This document shows positions 44,075 to 55,879 of a DNA stretch of 64,000 bases, one piece after another. Both the position numbers and the translations under genes were made by a program. Location of the stretch: positions 45,702,581 through 45,766,580 of the forward strand of contig OX442314.1 of the NCBI GenBank assembly GCA_949358305.1. The letters are read 5' to 3'. Each line of letters begins with the position of its first letter. Position 1 is the first letter of the stretch. The DNA is from Strigamia acuminata. Lineage: Eukaryota > Arthropoda > Chilopoda > Geophilomorpha > Linotaeniidae. Below the pieces are notes generated by a model that was not told the origin of the DNA, made no database searches, and was given only the letters and a program-made list of their open reading frames with translations.

Positions 44075-45340
44075 TTGCAACGTGCCGCGCTATGCCACAC
44101 AATGTGCCGCCGCGATAGGCCATCGAATCCGAATGTGTGTGATGCGAAACGCGAGTACGCGCGCGGAGAACGCGCGGCAATGCTAGCAACAGGAGCGCAA
44201 CTGCCCAAGAAATTGCTCAACAATAAAAGGCACGTGGAAGCACGTGCCTGAAACAATAGGCACTTCAAATAAAGTTATTGTTAAAAAACGGGCTTCAAAA
44301 CCAACAATTACACAATAATTAAGGGGCAAGAAATGAACTTTGCTGCAATGCAAAGTTCTCAAAATACAGAGAAATGAAAGTTACACTTGTATAAAGAATT
44401 GACAATGTTTGAAACCAATAAAAACTACAAAAACACACTTGTAAAAAACCCAAAACAACCCCCAGAATGAATTATTTGACTCAAATTAACCCTAAAACAG
44501 TCTTGGAGGTCGTGCAGACGACAGAGTCGGATCGGAAGGTTGCTAAAACCTGACGCCAAAACTAGCAATGGGACAGCTAGTTAGAAAACAGCTTTTTCAT
44601 CAATCATGAACGCTGAAAACCTCACCCAGGGGTAGAAAATGATGGAGAGAACGTTTTCGCCATCTAAAACGGTCTAAAACGGGTCTAAAATGCCTAAACC
44701 GGCGCCTGGAACGTGGCGCAGTTGTTGGGTCAAATATTGTCAAAAATCAGTGGAAATTTGTCAAATATAGGCAAAAATCTGCTGAAATTTGTCAAAAATT
44801 GACCAAATTCCGTGCAAGTTTTGCAAGTTTTGTGCGCATCAAGCCATGCGCGCCTATACTATTGCACGAGCGCATTGACGCGTGATGAAAACCGACCACG
44901 TTTATATCAGTGAATTCGAGCTACAAAAGTATCGAATCGCCATTCTAGTATGGAACAAAAAAAATTAAAAAATAAAAACTTTAATATACGAGAAACGTAC
45001 AATTCCACTCAACTTTGTTTCAAATTTTATTTATTGGATCATTAAAAATAAACAGTAGTGTTGTGCACTGTACACTTAAATGTATACCGCAGTACAAGTA
45101 CCGCGGTCCCGGTACTGCACCGGTACACGTAAAAACGCGAGTTTCTCAAATTTAAAAAGTTGATGTCGGCGGCGATGCGTTGTTTTGTGGTGAGAATTTG
45201 CCTCGAGAATTGATCTTATCTCTTTGTTTGCAATATTTTTTTTGGCATTCTTTGTTGATTTTTCGGTTTGAATTTGTTTTTTTCCGGTGTAATTTGAGTG
45301 GTGGAAGGTTGTTGGGGTGTGTTGAGGGCAATTTTGGTTA
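44075..45340. repeat. Direct repeat of right-arm sequence
   Basis: Repeats 42391-43950 of the palindrome's right arm in the same orientation (offset about 1687), with internal deletions. An extra ~87 bases at about 45088-45170 are rich in GGTAC words (CCGCGGTCCCGGTACTG). It is more diverged than the two arms are from each other, so it is an older or less homogenised copy. Confidence 0.8.
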
Positions 45341-45596
45341 TTTGTTGATTTTTAATTGATTTAATCGTTTTCTGTTTGTTTTTGCTGGTTTTTAATCGAT
45401 TTTTCTGTATTTTTGGTCAATTTTTACCAATTGTAATTGTTATTTGTCATTCTGAATTGATTATTGTCCGATTTTATTCGATTATTGTCAGATTTCAGTC
45501 GATTTTTGTCGATTTCTAATCAATGTTTATACATTTCTTATCAAGTTTTGTATATTTTTGTTGATTTTTAATCATATTTGTTCCTTTTTAATCAAA
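45340..45596. repeat. Degenerate TTTTTAATCGATTTTTG-type repeats
   Basis: Short AT-rich words around TTGTCGATTTTTAATC. The reverse-complement family appears at 38210-38410 (AAAAATCAACAAAAATCGAC). No gene. Confidence 0.6.
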
Positions 45597-45950
45597 GTCG
45601 AAAACGAGTTGTAAATGCGTTCGTATGCGACGCGAACGCGTATTGGAGTCGATTCCAAGTTCGTATTCCATCGCGAACGCGCATTTGAGACGTAAACAAG
45701 TTTATCTTTTTCACTCTCGCTTGATCCCCCTTTATCGCGCCTCATTGCTCCTGTGAAAAAAAATATATGAGAATGCACAGAAATGAACCTTCCAATACTT
45801 ACATGAAAATTGGCAACCTTGACACAAAACAGTCTATCGACACTCCCAACACCACCCCGGACATTTTTCGGAAGAGTTTGGTCCACCCGGAATCCGCAGA
45901 ATAGTCTCCCCCGAAATGCGGATTTCGCGGACGCCAATCCGCGAAAAGGA
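45597..45950 (-). other. Dispersed module with conserved 52 nt intron, copy 1
   Basis: On the minus strand an open frame reads PRNPHFGGDYS, then TKLFRKMSGVVLGVSIDCF, up to a donor GTAAGT. The intron is 45751-45802 (52 bases, ends TTTTTTTTCACAG), and the frame stops soon after (SNEAR). Copy 2 at 48718-49070 keeps the frame, donor, acceptor and intron length. It could be a small gene family or an exon pair carried by a repeat. Product not recognised. Confidence 0.4.
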
Positions 45951-45990
45951 TAAAAAATTTCCAATGTATAAACTTTATTTCTGTTTTCAG

Positions 45991-46200
45991 TTTCCTGATA
46001 TGATTAAAGAAAATCCTAAATATTATTTCCAAACATTTATCAAATTCTTTTCAAAAGCAGTTGTGGAGGCGTCTACTACGAACGAGTCATCGTGGGCGTC
46101 AAATTTGAATATTTTTAACTTTCTGCGTTTGCACGAATTCGCAGAATTCGTCCACTGGCATCGTGGCGACGCATGGTCGACATTTTGTATTCATATGTGA
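45991..46200 (+). other. Exon-like open segment after TTTTCAG
   Basis: Acceptor CTGTTTTCAG at 45990, then 69 open codons (starting FPDMIKENPKYYF) and TGA. Aromatic-rich, no family recognised, single copy in the window. It lies between the dispersed module and the Foldback-like element. Confidence 0.25.
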
Positions 46201-46274
46201 CGCGCACTCTATTTACTCACGTAGAACACACGAATCGCGCGCGTCAACGCGCACATGTAAATTTAGTTTCACTG

Positions 46275-48713
46275 AATCGCGTACGAGTTTTTCCCTTTTT
46301 CAACGCGAAATCGTATTCGACTCGCTTTCTAGTCGAGTACGAATTTTGCCCTTCTTCAACGCGAAATCGTATTCGACTCGCTTTCTAGTCGAGTACGAAT
46401 TTTGCCCTTCTTCAACGCGAAATCGTATTCGACTCGTTTTCGAGTCGAATGCGAATTTTGCCCTTCTTCAACGCGAAATCGTATTCGACTCGTTTTCGAG
46501 TCGAATGCGAATTCGTATTCGACTCGTTTTCGAGTCGAATGCGAATTTTGTCCTTCTTCAACGCGAAATCGTATTCGACTCGTTTTCGAGTCGAGTACGA
46601 ATTTTGCCCTTCTTCAACGCGAAATCGTATTCGACTCGTTTTCGAGTCGAGTACGAGTTTTGCCCTTCTTCAACGCGAAATCGTATTCGACTCGTTTTCG
46701 AGTCGAGTACGAGTTTTGCCCTTCTTCAACGCGAAATCGTATTCGACTCGTTTTCGAGTCGAGTACGAATTTTGCCCTTCTTCAACGCGAAATCGTATTC
46801 GACTCGTTTTCGAGTCGAGTACGAGTTTTGCCCTTCTTCAACGCGAAATCGTATTCGACTCGTTTTCGAGTCGAGTACGAGTTTTGCCCTTCTTCAACGC
46901 GAAATCGTATTCGACTCGTTTTCGAGTCGAGTACGAGTTTTGCCCTTCTTCAACGCGAAATCGTATTCGACTCGTTTTCGAGTCGAGTACGAATTTTGCC
47001 CTTCTTCAACGCGAAATCGTATTCGACTCGTTTTCGAGTCGAGTACGAGTTTTGCCCTTCTTCAACGCGAAATCGTATTCGACTCGTTTTCGAGTCGAGT
47101 ACGAGTTTTGCCCTTCTTCAACGCGAAATCGTATTCGATTCGCTTTCGAATCGTATACGAGATGGTCGATTTTTGTTTCCCGGACTTTGATTCGTATTCG
47201 AGTTGTTACGAGTTCGTATTTCGATCGTATTCGTATTCGAATCGAATTCGAATCGTATTCGAATCGAATACGAATCGAATTCGAGTCGTATTCGAGATGG
47301 TCGATGATTTCCACTCGCTCGTATACGCGTTGTATACGAGCTCGTATTTTGATCGTAATCGTAAACGAATCGTTTACAAGTTGTATACAAGTTGTATACG
47401 ACGTGTATACACCTCGTATACGAACGAAGTTTGTGAAAACACAATTTCCAAATAAGACGTATGTGACTACTATGTGTTTTCATGTCGTAGTAAGTATCCG
47501 GTGGATTTTCCAAACTTCGTTCGTATACGAGGTGTATACACGTCGTATACAACTTGTATACGACTTGTAAACGATTCGTTTACGATTACGATCAAAATAC
47601 GAGCTCGTATACAACGCGTATATGAGCGAGTGGAAATCATCGACCATCTCGAATGCGACTCGAATACGATTCGAATACATCTCGAATACATCTCGAATAC
47701 GAGTCGTACGAGTCAAAGTCCGGTAACGGGTCATCGTATTCGAGTTGTTACGAGTTCGTATTTTGATCGTATTCGTATTCGAATCGAATTCGAATCGTAT
47801 TCGAATCGTATTCGAATCGAATACGAATTCGCATTCGACTCGAAAACGAGTCGAATACGATTTCGCGTTGAAGAAGGGCAAAATTCGTACTCGACTCGAA
47901 AACGAGTCGAATACGATTTCGCGTTGAAGAAGGGCAAAATTCGCATTCGACTCGAAAACGAGTCGAATACGAATTCGCATTCGACTCGAAAACGAGTCGA
48001 ATACGATTTCGCGTTGAAGAAGGGCAAAACTCGTACTCGACTCGAAAACGAGTCGAATACGATTTCGCGTTGAAGAAGGGCAAAACTCGTACTCGACTCG
48101 AAAACGAGTCGAATACGATTTCGCGTTGAAGAAGGGCAAAATTCGCATTCGACTCGAAAACGAGTCGAATACGAATTCGCATTCGACTCGAAAACGAGTC
48201 GAATACGATTTCGCGTTGAAGAAGGGCAAAACTCGTACTCGACTCGAAAACGAGTCGAATACGATTTCGCGTTGAAGAAGGGCAAAACTCGTACTCGACT
48301 CGAAAACGAGTCGAATACGATTTCGCGTTGAAGAAGGGCAAAATTCGCATTCGACTCGAAAACGAGTCGAATACGATTTCGCGTTGAAGAAGGGCAAAAC
48401 TCGTACTCGACTCGAAAACGAGTCGAATACGATTTCTCGTTGAAGAAGGGCAAAACTCGTACTCGACTCGAAAACGAGTCGAATACGATTTCGCGTTGAA
48501 GAAGGGCAAAATTCGCATTCGACTCGAAAACGAGTCGAATACGATTTCGCGTTGAAGAAGGGCAAAACTCGTACTCGACTAGAAAACGAGTCGAATACGA
48601 TTTCGCGTTGAAGAAGGGCAAAATTCGCATTCGACTCGAAAACGAGTCGAATACGATTTCGCGTTGAAGAAGGGCAAAATTCGTACTCGACTAGAAAGCG
48701 AGTCGAATACGAG
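46275..48713. mobile_element. Foldback-like element with 56 bp tandem-repeat arms
   Basis: The left arm (46275-47433) carries about 16 tandem copies of a 56-base word (TTTTGCCCTTCTTCAACGCG, then AAATCGTATTCGACTCG and TTTTCGAGTCGAGTACGA). The right arm (47511-48713) carries about 14 in inverse orientation. The spacer 47434-47510 is 77 bases and is the reverse complement of the spacer at 41820-41896. Long inverted arms of short tandem repeats around a small middle is the layout of Foldback (FB) elements. Each 56-mer also contains its own dyads (CGACTCG-TTTT-CGAGTCG). Reading frames of 250-430 codons across it are artefacts. Confidence 0.75.
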
Positions 48714-48717
48714 ATCA

Positions 48718-49070
48718 TTTTTTGATCTGGGTCGTGAATGCGTCCGTATGTCACGCGAACGCGTGTTGGAGTCGATTCCGAGTTCGTATTCCATCTTGAA
48801 CGCGCATTGGAGACGTAAACCAGTTTATTTTACCCACTCTCGCTCGATCCCGCTTCATCGCTCCTTGTCGCTCCTGTGAAAAAAAATACATGAGAATGTG
48901 CAGAAATGAACCTTCCAATACTCACATGAAAATTGACAACCTTGACACAAAACAGTCTATTGACACTCCCAACACCACCCCGGACATTTTCCGGAAGAGT
49001 TTGGTCCACCCGGAATCCCCAGAATAGTCGCCCCCGAAATGCGGATTTCGCGGAAGCCAATCCGCGAAAA
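48718..49070 (-). other. Dispersed module with conserved 52 nt intron, copy 2
   Basis: Direct repeat of 45597-45950 in the same orientation, about 90 percent alike by eye. The minus-strand frame (PRNPHFGGDYS to CFVSRLSIFM) is kept, the donor is GTGAGT and the intron 48874-48925 is again 52 bases. Copies 1 and 2 bracket the Foldback-like element. Confidence 0.4.
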
Positions 49071-50280
49071 GGTTATAAACGAATTGGTCGTTTAATCAAT
49101 TAATTGGTTAATTCATTAGACCGATTAACGGACGAACGGACGGACAAATAATAGCGCCGCGAGTAGTAACCACAAAACCAACGTTGAATCTAGTCGTTTG
49201 ATATCGACGGGGTTTCCCCCCTCCTCCGTGCTCACGCACGCTGTCCCGCATGGCACGCCGTTTTTATTCGCCCGTTCCGTTTCTTCTCTCGTTTGTTTGT
49301 TTTTTTTTTAAGAAATAATGCGATTGGATAGCCTTACTTACTCGTTTGTTCGTTTTTTTTTTGTTTGTTTGTTTGTTTGTTTTTCCCACTCTACGGAGTC
49401 CAGCGAACCGATATATGTACGCGTGTGCGTCGCGAAGAAGGAGAAGGGCACAACAATGGCGGGAAAAAGCTTGATCCGCTGTTCACCTCGATGTCACGGC
49501 GCTGCGACGCGACGCTCGGCGATGCGAATTAAAAAGAAAAAATGAAACAAAATAAAACAAAGTGAAACAATAAAATGAAACGAAACGAAACAAAATAAAA
49601 TGAAACGAATAAACGATCGGCGTTTTGAATCGTGCCGCGTCATGTTGCCCGGTTGCGCCACCGGGTGCCCGCGCAGCGCTCGGCGCTCGGTGTTCGGTGT
49701 TCGGCCCGTCCCGTGAACGGGGAGGAGAAGAACGAAGCGGGGACTACGGGTTCGGGTTAGGCGCCGACGGCGTGGTTGATCGATTATATTTTCTCGCTTT
49801 CTATTTATCTTCTCGTAAGAGTTGTAAAGGCGTATAAAGAATAAACAATTGGAGCGAAAAGTAAACGGTCTTTTTATTTGTGTACATTTGTAAAATTTGA
49901 AAATTTTTCTTAAAACTAAGCGTGAATAAACGAGCGAAAAAAATGAGGCGGGCTCGCGCGACGGGCGACGGGTCTAGTTGTCGCATTAGTCGGTCCTGGT
50001 CGAGGAGCAGTCTGTCTGTCCTTAACGGTCAAAATGAGAATGGCACCGAAGAGACTCCGTACATTATTCGATGTGAAATCTGAAATCTGAAATCTGAAAT
50101 CTGAAATCTGAAAAATCTGAAAAACCTGAAAAACCTGGGACCCGTGAAAACCCGAAATCTGAAAACCGATTGATTGGTCGGTCGATCAATCAATCGATCG
50201 ATCGATCGGTGGACGGTTGGCTGCCTGCCCCACCCACCCGCGACGATTGGCCCCACCGGCCGGCGGTGGCCCATTCTCGA
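49071..50280. other. Gene-poor CpG-rich region with simple repeats
   Basis: Contains (TTTG)n at about 49358-49383, AAACAAAAT/GAAACGAAAC words at 49541-49612, CTGAAAT heptamers at 50070-50115 with CTGAAAAAC variants after, and (ATCG)n near 50190-50210. Open frames up to ~80 codons carry no recognisable domain. Confidence 0.6.
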
Positions 50281-52716
50281 CTTATTTATTTATTATTTTG
50301 ACCGGCCCGAAGGCCAGTCTGAGACCGAAAAAGCACGGCTGCTTTTACAGAGACGGGTATCAAATACCGCGCCGCTCGGCGGGTACTGTGCGCCGCTCGA
50401 CCGAGCGGCGGGCCCGAGTCCCGAGTTCGATCTGAAAGTGTTGGCAAAACCCATCGAACGTGTTCGGGAAGACTCCCGTCCACAACGACGGCGCGAGACC
50501 CCCGGAAGATGAAAATAAAATACGAAACGGCTCATTTTCTATAAAATTTTTATTCCAACGAATTACGACGAAGATAACCTAATTAACGGTTAAAGCACGG
50601 ACCGCAAAGTCGGTCCCACGACCGAAGAATTAAAATTTTAATCGTCTTTCTTTTTTCGTGTGATATTTTTTTTACCTCGTACCGATCGCCACATCGGACA
50701 CGAGTAGAATGCACGCGACCGCACGCATGCTGCGAGGTTTAGACGGTCGAAGGAATGCCGGTAAGGGAGCTTATTTTCGGGGCGAGTCGTCGGGGCTGCC
50801 GCTGCCGCCGCTGTCGCTCAACGACCCCAACCGCATCTATTCGTCGGGACGGATACGTTCCATTTTCGGACTTATTTATTTATTTATTTATTTATTATTT
50901 TGACCGGCCCGAAGGCCAGTCTGAGACCGTGGCGAAGCAAGGGTCCTTTTATATCGGATACCGCGCCGCTCGGCGGGTACTGTGCGCCGCTCGACCGAGC
51001 GGCGGGCCCGAGTCCCGAGTTCGATCTGAAAGTGTTGGCAAAACCCATCGAACGTGTTCGGGAAGACTCCCGTCCACAACGACGGCGCGAGACCCCCGGA
51101 AGATGAAAATAAAATACGAAACGGCTCATTTTCTATAAAATTTTTATTCCAACGAATTACGACGAAGATAACCTAATTAACGGTTAAAGTACGAACCGCA
51201 AAGTCGGTGCCACGACCGGAGAATTAAAATTTTAATCGTCTTCCTTTCTCTGATGATCTTTTTTTTTTTTACTCCGTACCGATCGCCACGTCGGACACGA
51301 GTAGAATGCACGCGACCGCACGAGCGCTGCGAGGTTTGAACGAACAAACGGATGCCAGCGCAGGACCTTATTTTCGGGGCGATTCGTCCGGGCTGTCGCT
51401 GCCGCTGACGCCGCTCAACGACACCACCTGCCCCTATTCTGGCCGGGACGGGGACGTTCTATTTCCGATTTATTCATTTATTTGTTATTTTGACCGGCCC
51501 GAAGGCCAGTCTGAGACCGAGACCCACCGACCGACCATTGGATGGTAGGCGACTCGACCAACAGAAAATGGCGACGAACATTTTAGGAGACGGAACCACA
51601 CCAACGACCGACCGGCCATTTGGTACTCAACAGGTACTCCAGTCTCGATCTGAAAAACGTCCGCAATGTCTATCGGATGCGATGACCGGGACTCGCATCG
51701 ACTGCGACGGTACACGGTCCCTGGGAAATGATTTAAAAATGTAAAACGACGATTATTTTGTAAAACTTTTATTCGAATCTGCCACAACGAAGATAACCTA
51801 ATTAACGGTTAAAGCACGAACCGCAAAGTCGGTGCCACGACTGGAGAATTAAAATTTTAATCGTCTTCCTTTCTCTGATGATCTTTTTTTTTTTTACTCC
51901 GTACCGATCGCCACGTCGGACACGAGTAGAATGCACGCGACCGCACGCGCACTGCGAGGTTTAGACGAGCAAACGGATGCCGGCGCGGGAGCTTATCTTT
52001 TGCGACGAGTCGTCGGGGTTGCCGCTGCCACCACCACCGCCACCGTCCAGCGACCCCAACCGCCTTTATTCGCCGACTCGTTTATTTATTTATTTATTTA
52101 TTTATTTGTTTATTTTTTTTGACCGGCCCGAAGGCCGGTCTGAGACCGAGAGGTGCTCTCGACAAAGATGTGTCCACCGTTGGATGCAAGAACTCGGGTA
52201 CCGCGCCACTCGACGGGTACTGCGCCGCTCGGACGAGCCACGGCCCCTCGTTCCGCTGGCGATCTGGAAACTCCCACAAAGTCCGTCGAACGCATCGAGC
52301 GAGACTCGCTCCGATTATGACGGCGCAAGACCCCCGAAAGATGAAAATGAAATACGGAAATGTCAATTTTCCGTAAAAATTTTATTCCGATAAATTGCGA
52401 CGACGATAATCTAATTAACGATTAAAGCACGAACCGCGAAGTCGGTTCCACAACCGGAGAATTAAAATTTTAATCGTCTTTCTTTTTCGTGTGATATTTT
52501 TTTTACCTCGTACCGGTCGCTACATCGGACACGAGTAGAATGCACGCGACCGCACGCGCTGCGAGGATTAGACGGACGAAGGACGCACGAAGGGATGCCG
52601 ACGCGGGACTTTATTTTCGGGGCGAGTCATCGAGGTTGCCGCTGCCGCCGCCACTCACTCGACGACCCCAGCTGCCACTATTCGCCGGGACGAACGCGTT
52701 CTATTTCCCGACCTAC

Positions 52717-52767
<51 letters not shown>

Positions 52768-53760
52768 TTCATTTATTTATTTATTTATTTATTTTGACCG
52801 ACCCGAAGGCCAGTCTGAGACCGACGAAGCAAGGGAGGTTTAAAAAAGACGGGTATCGGATACCGTGCCGCTCGGCGGGTACTGGCGCCGCTCGACCGAG
52901 CGACGGGCCCGAGTTCCGCATTCGATCTGAAAGTGTCGGCAAAACCCATCGAACGTGTTCGGGAAGACTCCCGTCCACAACGACGGCGCGAGACCCCCGG
53001 AAGATGAAAATAAAATACGAAACGGCTGATTTTCTGTGAAATTTTTATTACGACGAGTTGCGACGAAGATAACCTAATTAACGGTTAAAGCACGAACCGC
53101 AAAGTCGGTTCCACGACCGGAGAATTAAAACTTTAATCGTCTTTCTTTTTCGGGTGATCTTTTTTTTACTCTGTACCGATCGCCACACCGGACACGAGTA
53201 GAATGCACGCGACCGCACGCGCTGCGAGGTTTAGACGGACGAAGGAATGCTGGTGCGGGAGCTTATTTTCGGGGCGAGTCGTCGGGGCTACCGCCGCCGC
53301 TGCCGCCGCTCAACGACGCCACCCGCCCCTAGTCTCGCCGGGACGGGGGCGTTCTATTTTCGATTTATTCATTTATTTGTTATTTTGACCGGCCCGAAGG
53401 CCAGTCCGAGACCGTGACGAAGCAAGGGAGTTATTTGATCGGATACCGCGCCGCTCGGCGGGTACTGGCGCCGCTCGACCGAGCGGCGGGCCCGAGTTCC
53501 GCGTCCGATCTGAAAGCATTCGCGAAGCCCGTCGAACGTGTTCGGGAAGACTCCCGTCCACAACGACGACGCGAGACCCTCGGAAGATGAAAATAAAATA
53601 CGATACGGCCGATTTTCTATAAAATTTTTATCCCGATAAGTCACGACGAAGATAATCCAATTAACCGTTAAAGCACGGGTCGCGGAGTCGATTCCACGAC
53701 CGGGGAATCAAATTTCGACTGTCTGTCTTCCCCCGTTACCCGTTTTTTAATTCCGAGCGA
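50281..53760. repeat. Array of ~0.6 kb repeats with conserved hairpin, block 1
   Basis: Six units about 590-675 bases apart. Shared landmarks in order: AACCGCAAAGTCGGT; palindrome ATTAAAATTTTAAT; GGACACGAGTAGAATGCACG; a GC-rich stretch reading MHATARALRGL in several units; (TTTA)n of very variable length; hairpin GACCGGCC-CGAA-GGCCAGTC; a variable stretch; GATCTGAAAG; and GAAGATAACCTAATTAACG. Hairpins lie at 50300-50319, 50902-50921, 51492-51511, 52121-52140, 52796-52815 and 53387-53406. In the fourth the stem is perfect (GGCCGGTC). No rRNA, tRNA or coding family is recognised. Confidence 0.85.
52716..52795 (+). repeat. (TTTA)n microsatellite
   Basis: About 20 TTTA copies directly before the hairpin of this unit. 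The other units have two to seven. LFIYLFIY frames are artefacts of it. Confidence 0.95.
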
Positions 53761-54073
53761 TGTCCGGCGCGCGCCCGTTCGCTCCCTCCCTCTACCCGGA
53801 ATAGACAGACGCGAGAACGGAGCAAAATCTCTGACCTCGGCCCGTCCCGCCGCTAGTTTATTTATTTTCGACTTATTTATTTATTTATTTATTTATTTAT
53901 CTATTTATTATTTTGTTTGTTTATTTAATTATTCTATTTCATTTTATTTTTTTAATGAATTATTATTATTATTGTTGTTTAGCTAGAAGTATGCTACGTC
54001 GCGTGTCATTATCGCCATTGTTATCACCGGGCGTCGCGTCGGTTCATTCGCCAAAATCAGACAGACAGACACA
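53761..54073. other. Spacer with (TTTA)n and T-rich sequence before probable gene
   Basis: (TTTA)n at about 53857-53910, then T-rich sequence with ATT repeats near 53955-53970. It leads into the first exon proposed for 54074-55306 and may hold its promoter. No specific site is clear. Confidence 0.5.
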
Positions 54074-55306
54074 ATGGACGCGACACGCGCTTCGCACACG
54101 GAGGTAAATTATTAAACCATTACTTGTAAAATGTTATTTTGTCAATTGGCCGCGTTCGCGTTTTGCGTGCGCAGAATGCACGAACTCACCGAGTTACTCG
54201 CGTAAACGTTAGCGTCGCCGTTGTTCTCGTCGCTAGACGAAACGACCAATTTGACGAATGGACGAACGAGTTTAACGAATTTGATAAAACTTAACGAGTG
54301 GACGAGATTAACGAATGAATGAATAAATAAAAAAAAATAAAGAAATAAATAGGCGTTTGTTTCGGGGCAATTCGTATAGTGCAACGAGTCGTGCGGTGAA
54401 ACTATAGCGCCCCCCTCTCGCTCGTCCTTCGGTCTCTTTTCCTCACCTCCACCCCTTCTTCTTTCGGTTTTACCGCGCTCGCGCTTCGATTTAATTCAAT
54501 TTAATTTAATTTATTCCTTCTCTACAGATGCCGATCGAAAACGAGAGCGAGAGTGGGAGCGAGAACGAGGCGCTGACGCAGCTGCAGCCGCCGCAGTCGC
54601 AGCTACCGTCGCAACCACCGTCACCGGGGACGTCGGAGACGCCGACGCAGCCACAGTCGCCGGAGACGCAGCGAACGGTAAAGCGTCCCGGGGAAGCGGG
54701 CGATCCGGCGCCAACCAAAAAGGTATCCCGTCAAGATTGTCGTCGTTCATTCGTCTATTCATTCGCCTATTCCCCCTCCATTTTCCAGCCGCGTCAAGAC
54801 GGAGAATCGTCGCCAGCGCGCGTCGTCGCCTCGTCGTCGAGCGACGCCGTCCCATCTACGTCGTCCGCCGCTCCCTTGTCGGGCGGGCTGGAGGCTCCGG
54901 CAAAGACAGTGGCGGAGGAGGGAGAGGGCGAAGAAGGAGGAGAGGGAGGAGAAGGAGAAGAAGAGGAAGAAGAAGAAGATGAAGAGGAAGAGGAGGAAGA
55001 GAGCGACGACCGAGACGTCGCCGATGGAGTCGAGTTGCTCCCGGCTGGAGGCCCCGTGTTCTCGCGTTTGGCGTTGGACGCGCACCGCGCTATAGTTAGA
55101 ATGCTGATGCGCATGGTGAGTGAGTCAGTCGGTGGAAAACGTTCACCGTGCATGTACGCACCTTTTTTTCCCCGTATTTCGACAAACATTCGTTTTTTTT
55201 TTTTTTTTTTTTTTTTTAGCCGCCACCCAACACTGGTGGCTCCTCCGACGCACCGGCGGTTACCCGCGAGTCGAAGAAACGGGACAGTGAGCGAATTCTC
55301 CACTAA
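54074..55306 (+). CDS. Four-exon gene for an acidic, probably nuclear protein
   Basis: Exons 54074-54103, 54528-54722, 54789-55115 and 55220-55306. Donors GTAAAT, GTATCC, GTGAGT and acceptors CTCTACAG, TTTTCCAG, T-run-TAG all split between codons, giving 212 codons with no stop. Intron 2 is 66 bases and also open. Residues 11-75 are Ser/Glu- then Pro/Gln-rich and end in KRPGEAGDPAPTKK. Exon 3 is Ser-rich, then about 32 almost purely Glu/Gly/Asp residues (~118-150), then a short hydrophobic-basic helix-like stretch (FSRLALDAHRAIVRMLMRM). An alternative end uses a donor at 55287 and acceptor at 55346, giving a slightly shorter C-terminus. AATAAA words lie near 55540. An acidic, disordered protein with basic patches suggests a chromatin or RNA-linked role, but I recognise no family. 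Confidence 0.6.
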
Positions 55307-55840
55307 GCGCCTCTTCGAATACTCATCTTTTCTTCTCTCATTTCAGAATAGATGGATAGGCAGATAAAGGCGACATCGAGGATCGAAACGGCCAATATTT
55401 CATTTTATTTCATTTCATTTCATCTTTATTTTATTTTATTTTATTTTATTTTATTTTATTTTTTTATGTATTCGATTTGTTTATTAATTTGTTTGTTTGT
55501 TTTCATTTGTTTTCATCGATTCGTTTAAAATGCTAGACGAATAAAAAATAAATAAATAGATAAACGAACTCGGTTGTTGTTGCGTGGCTTCTTTAAGCGA
55601 GCTCGGGGTTGCCTCGCACGCACGAGGGGCGCACCGGTAGTTACTTCCGTGGTGTTGCGCCGTGCACACCGTGCGCCGACGGTAGTTTGCGCGCATTGTC
55701 TGTCGCGCGACCCACTCGGTCTATCGGTACGGAGGCATCGTCGTGGTTCGTATTTTGGAGCGGCCGTGTCTGGCCTCGAGAGGGAGAGGAGGGGGAGGAG
55801 GAGGAGGGAGGGGAGACGGTGACAAATATTTATTTTGAAA
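55307..55840. other. 3' flank of the gene with TTTTA repeats
   Basis: Probable terminal exon from 55347, (TTTCA)n and (TTTTA)n at about 55398-55460, poly(A)-signal-like AATAAA words at 55540-55555, then CpG-rich sequence and a GAGGGGGAGGAGG purine run at about 55785-55815. No further gene seen. Confidence 0.5.
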
Positions 55841-55879
55841 CAAATTACCGGGACTACCGGCGCTCGTTGGCGCCCGTTG

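Noticed and set aside
46275-47160. 56 bp repeats as a CRISPR or coding repeat protein
   Set aside because: There is no spacer between repeats, and they form half of an inverted repeat (Foldback layout).
46163-48754. Very long open frames (250-430 codons) on both strands
   Set aside because: They exist in several frames at once and merely translate the 56-base tandem repeat and its inverse. The repeat length and CG-rich codons avoid stops. No protein features.
50300-50319. Hammerhead ribozyme or C/D snoRNA around the CGAA hairpin
   Set aside because: CGAA and CTGAG words are present, but the CTGATGA...GAAA core is not. The TGATGA and CTGA words are too far apart for a C/D box RNA.
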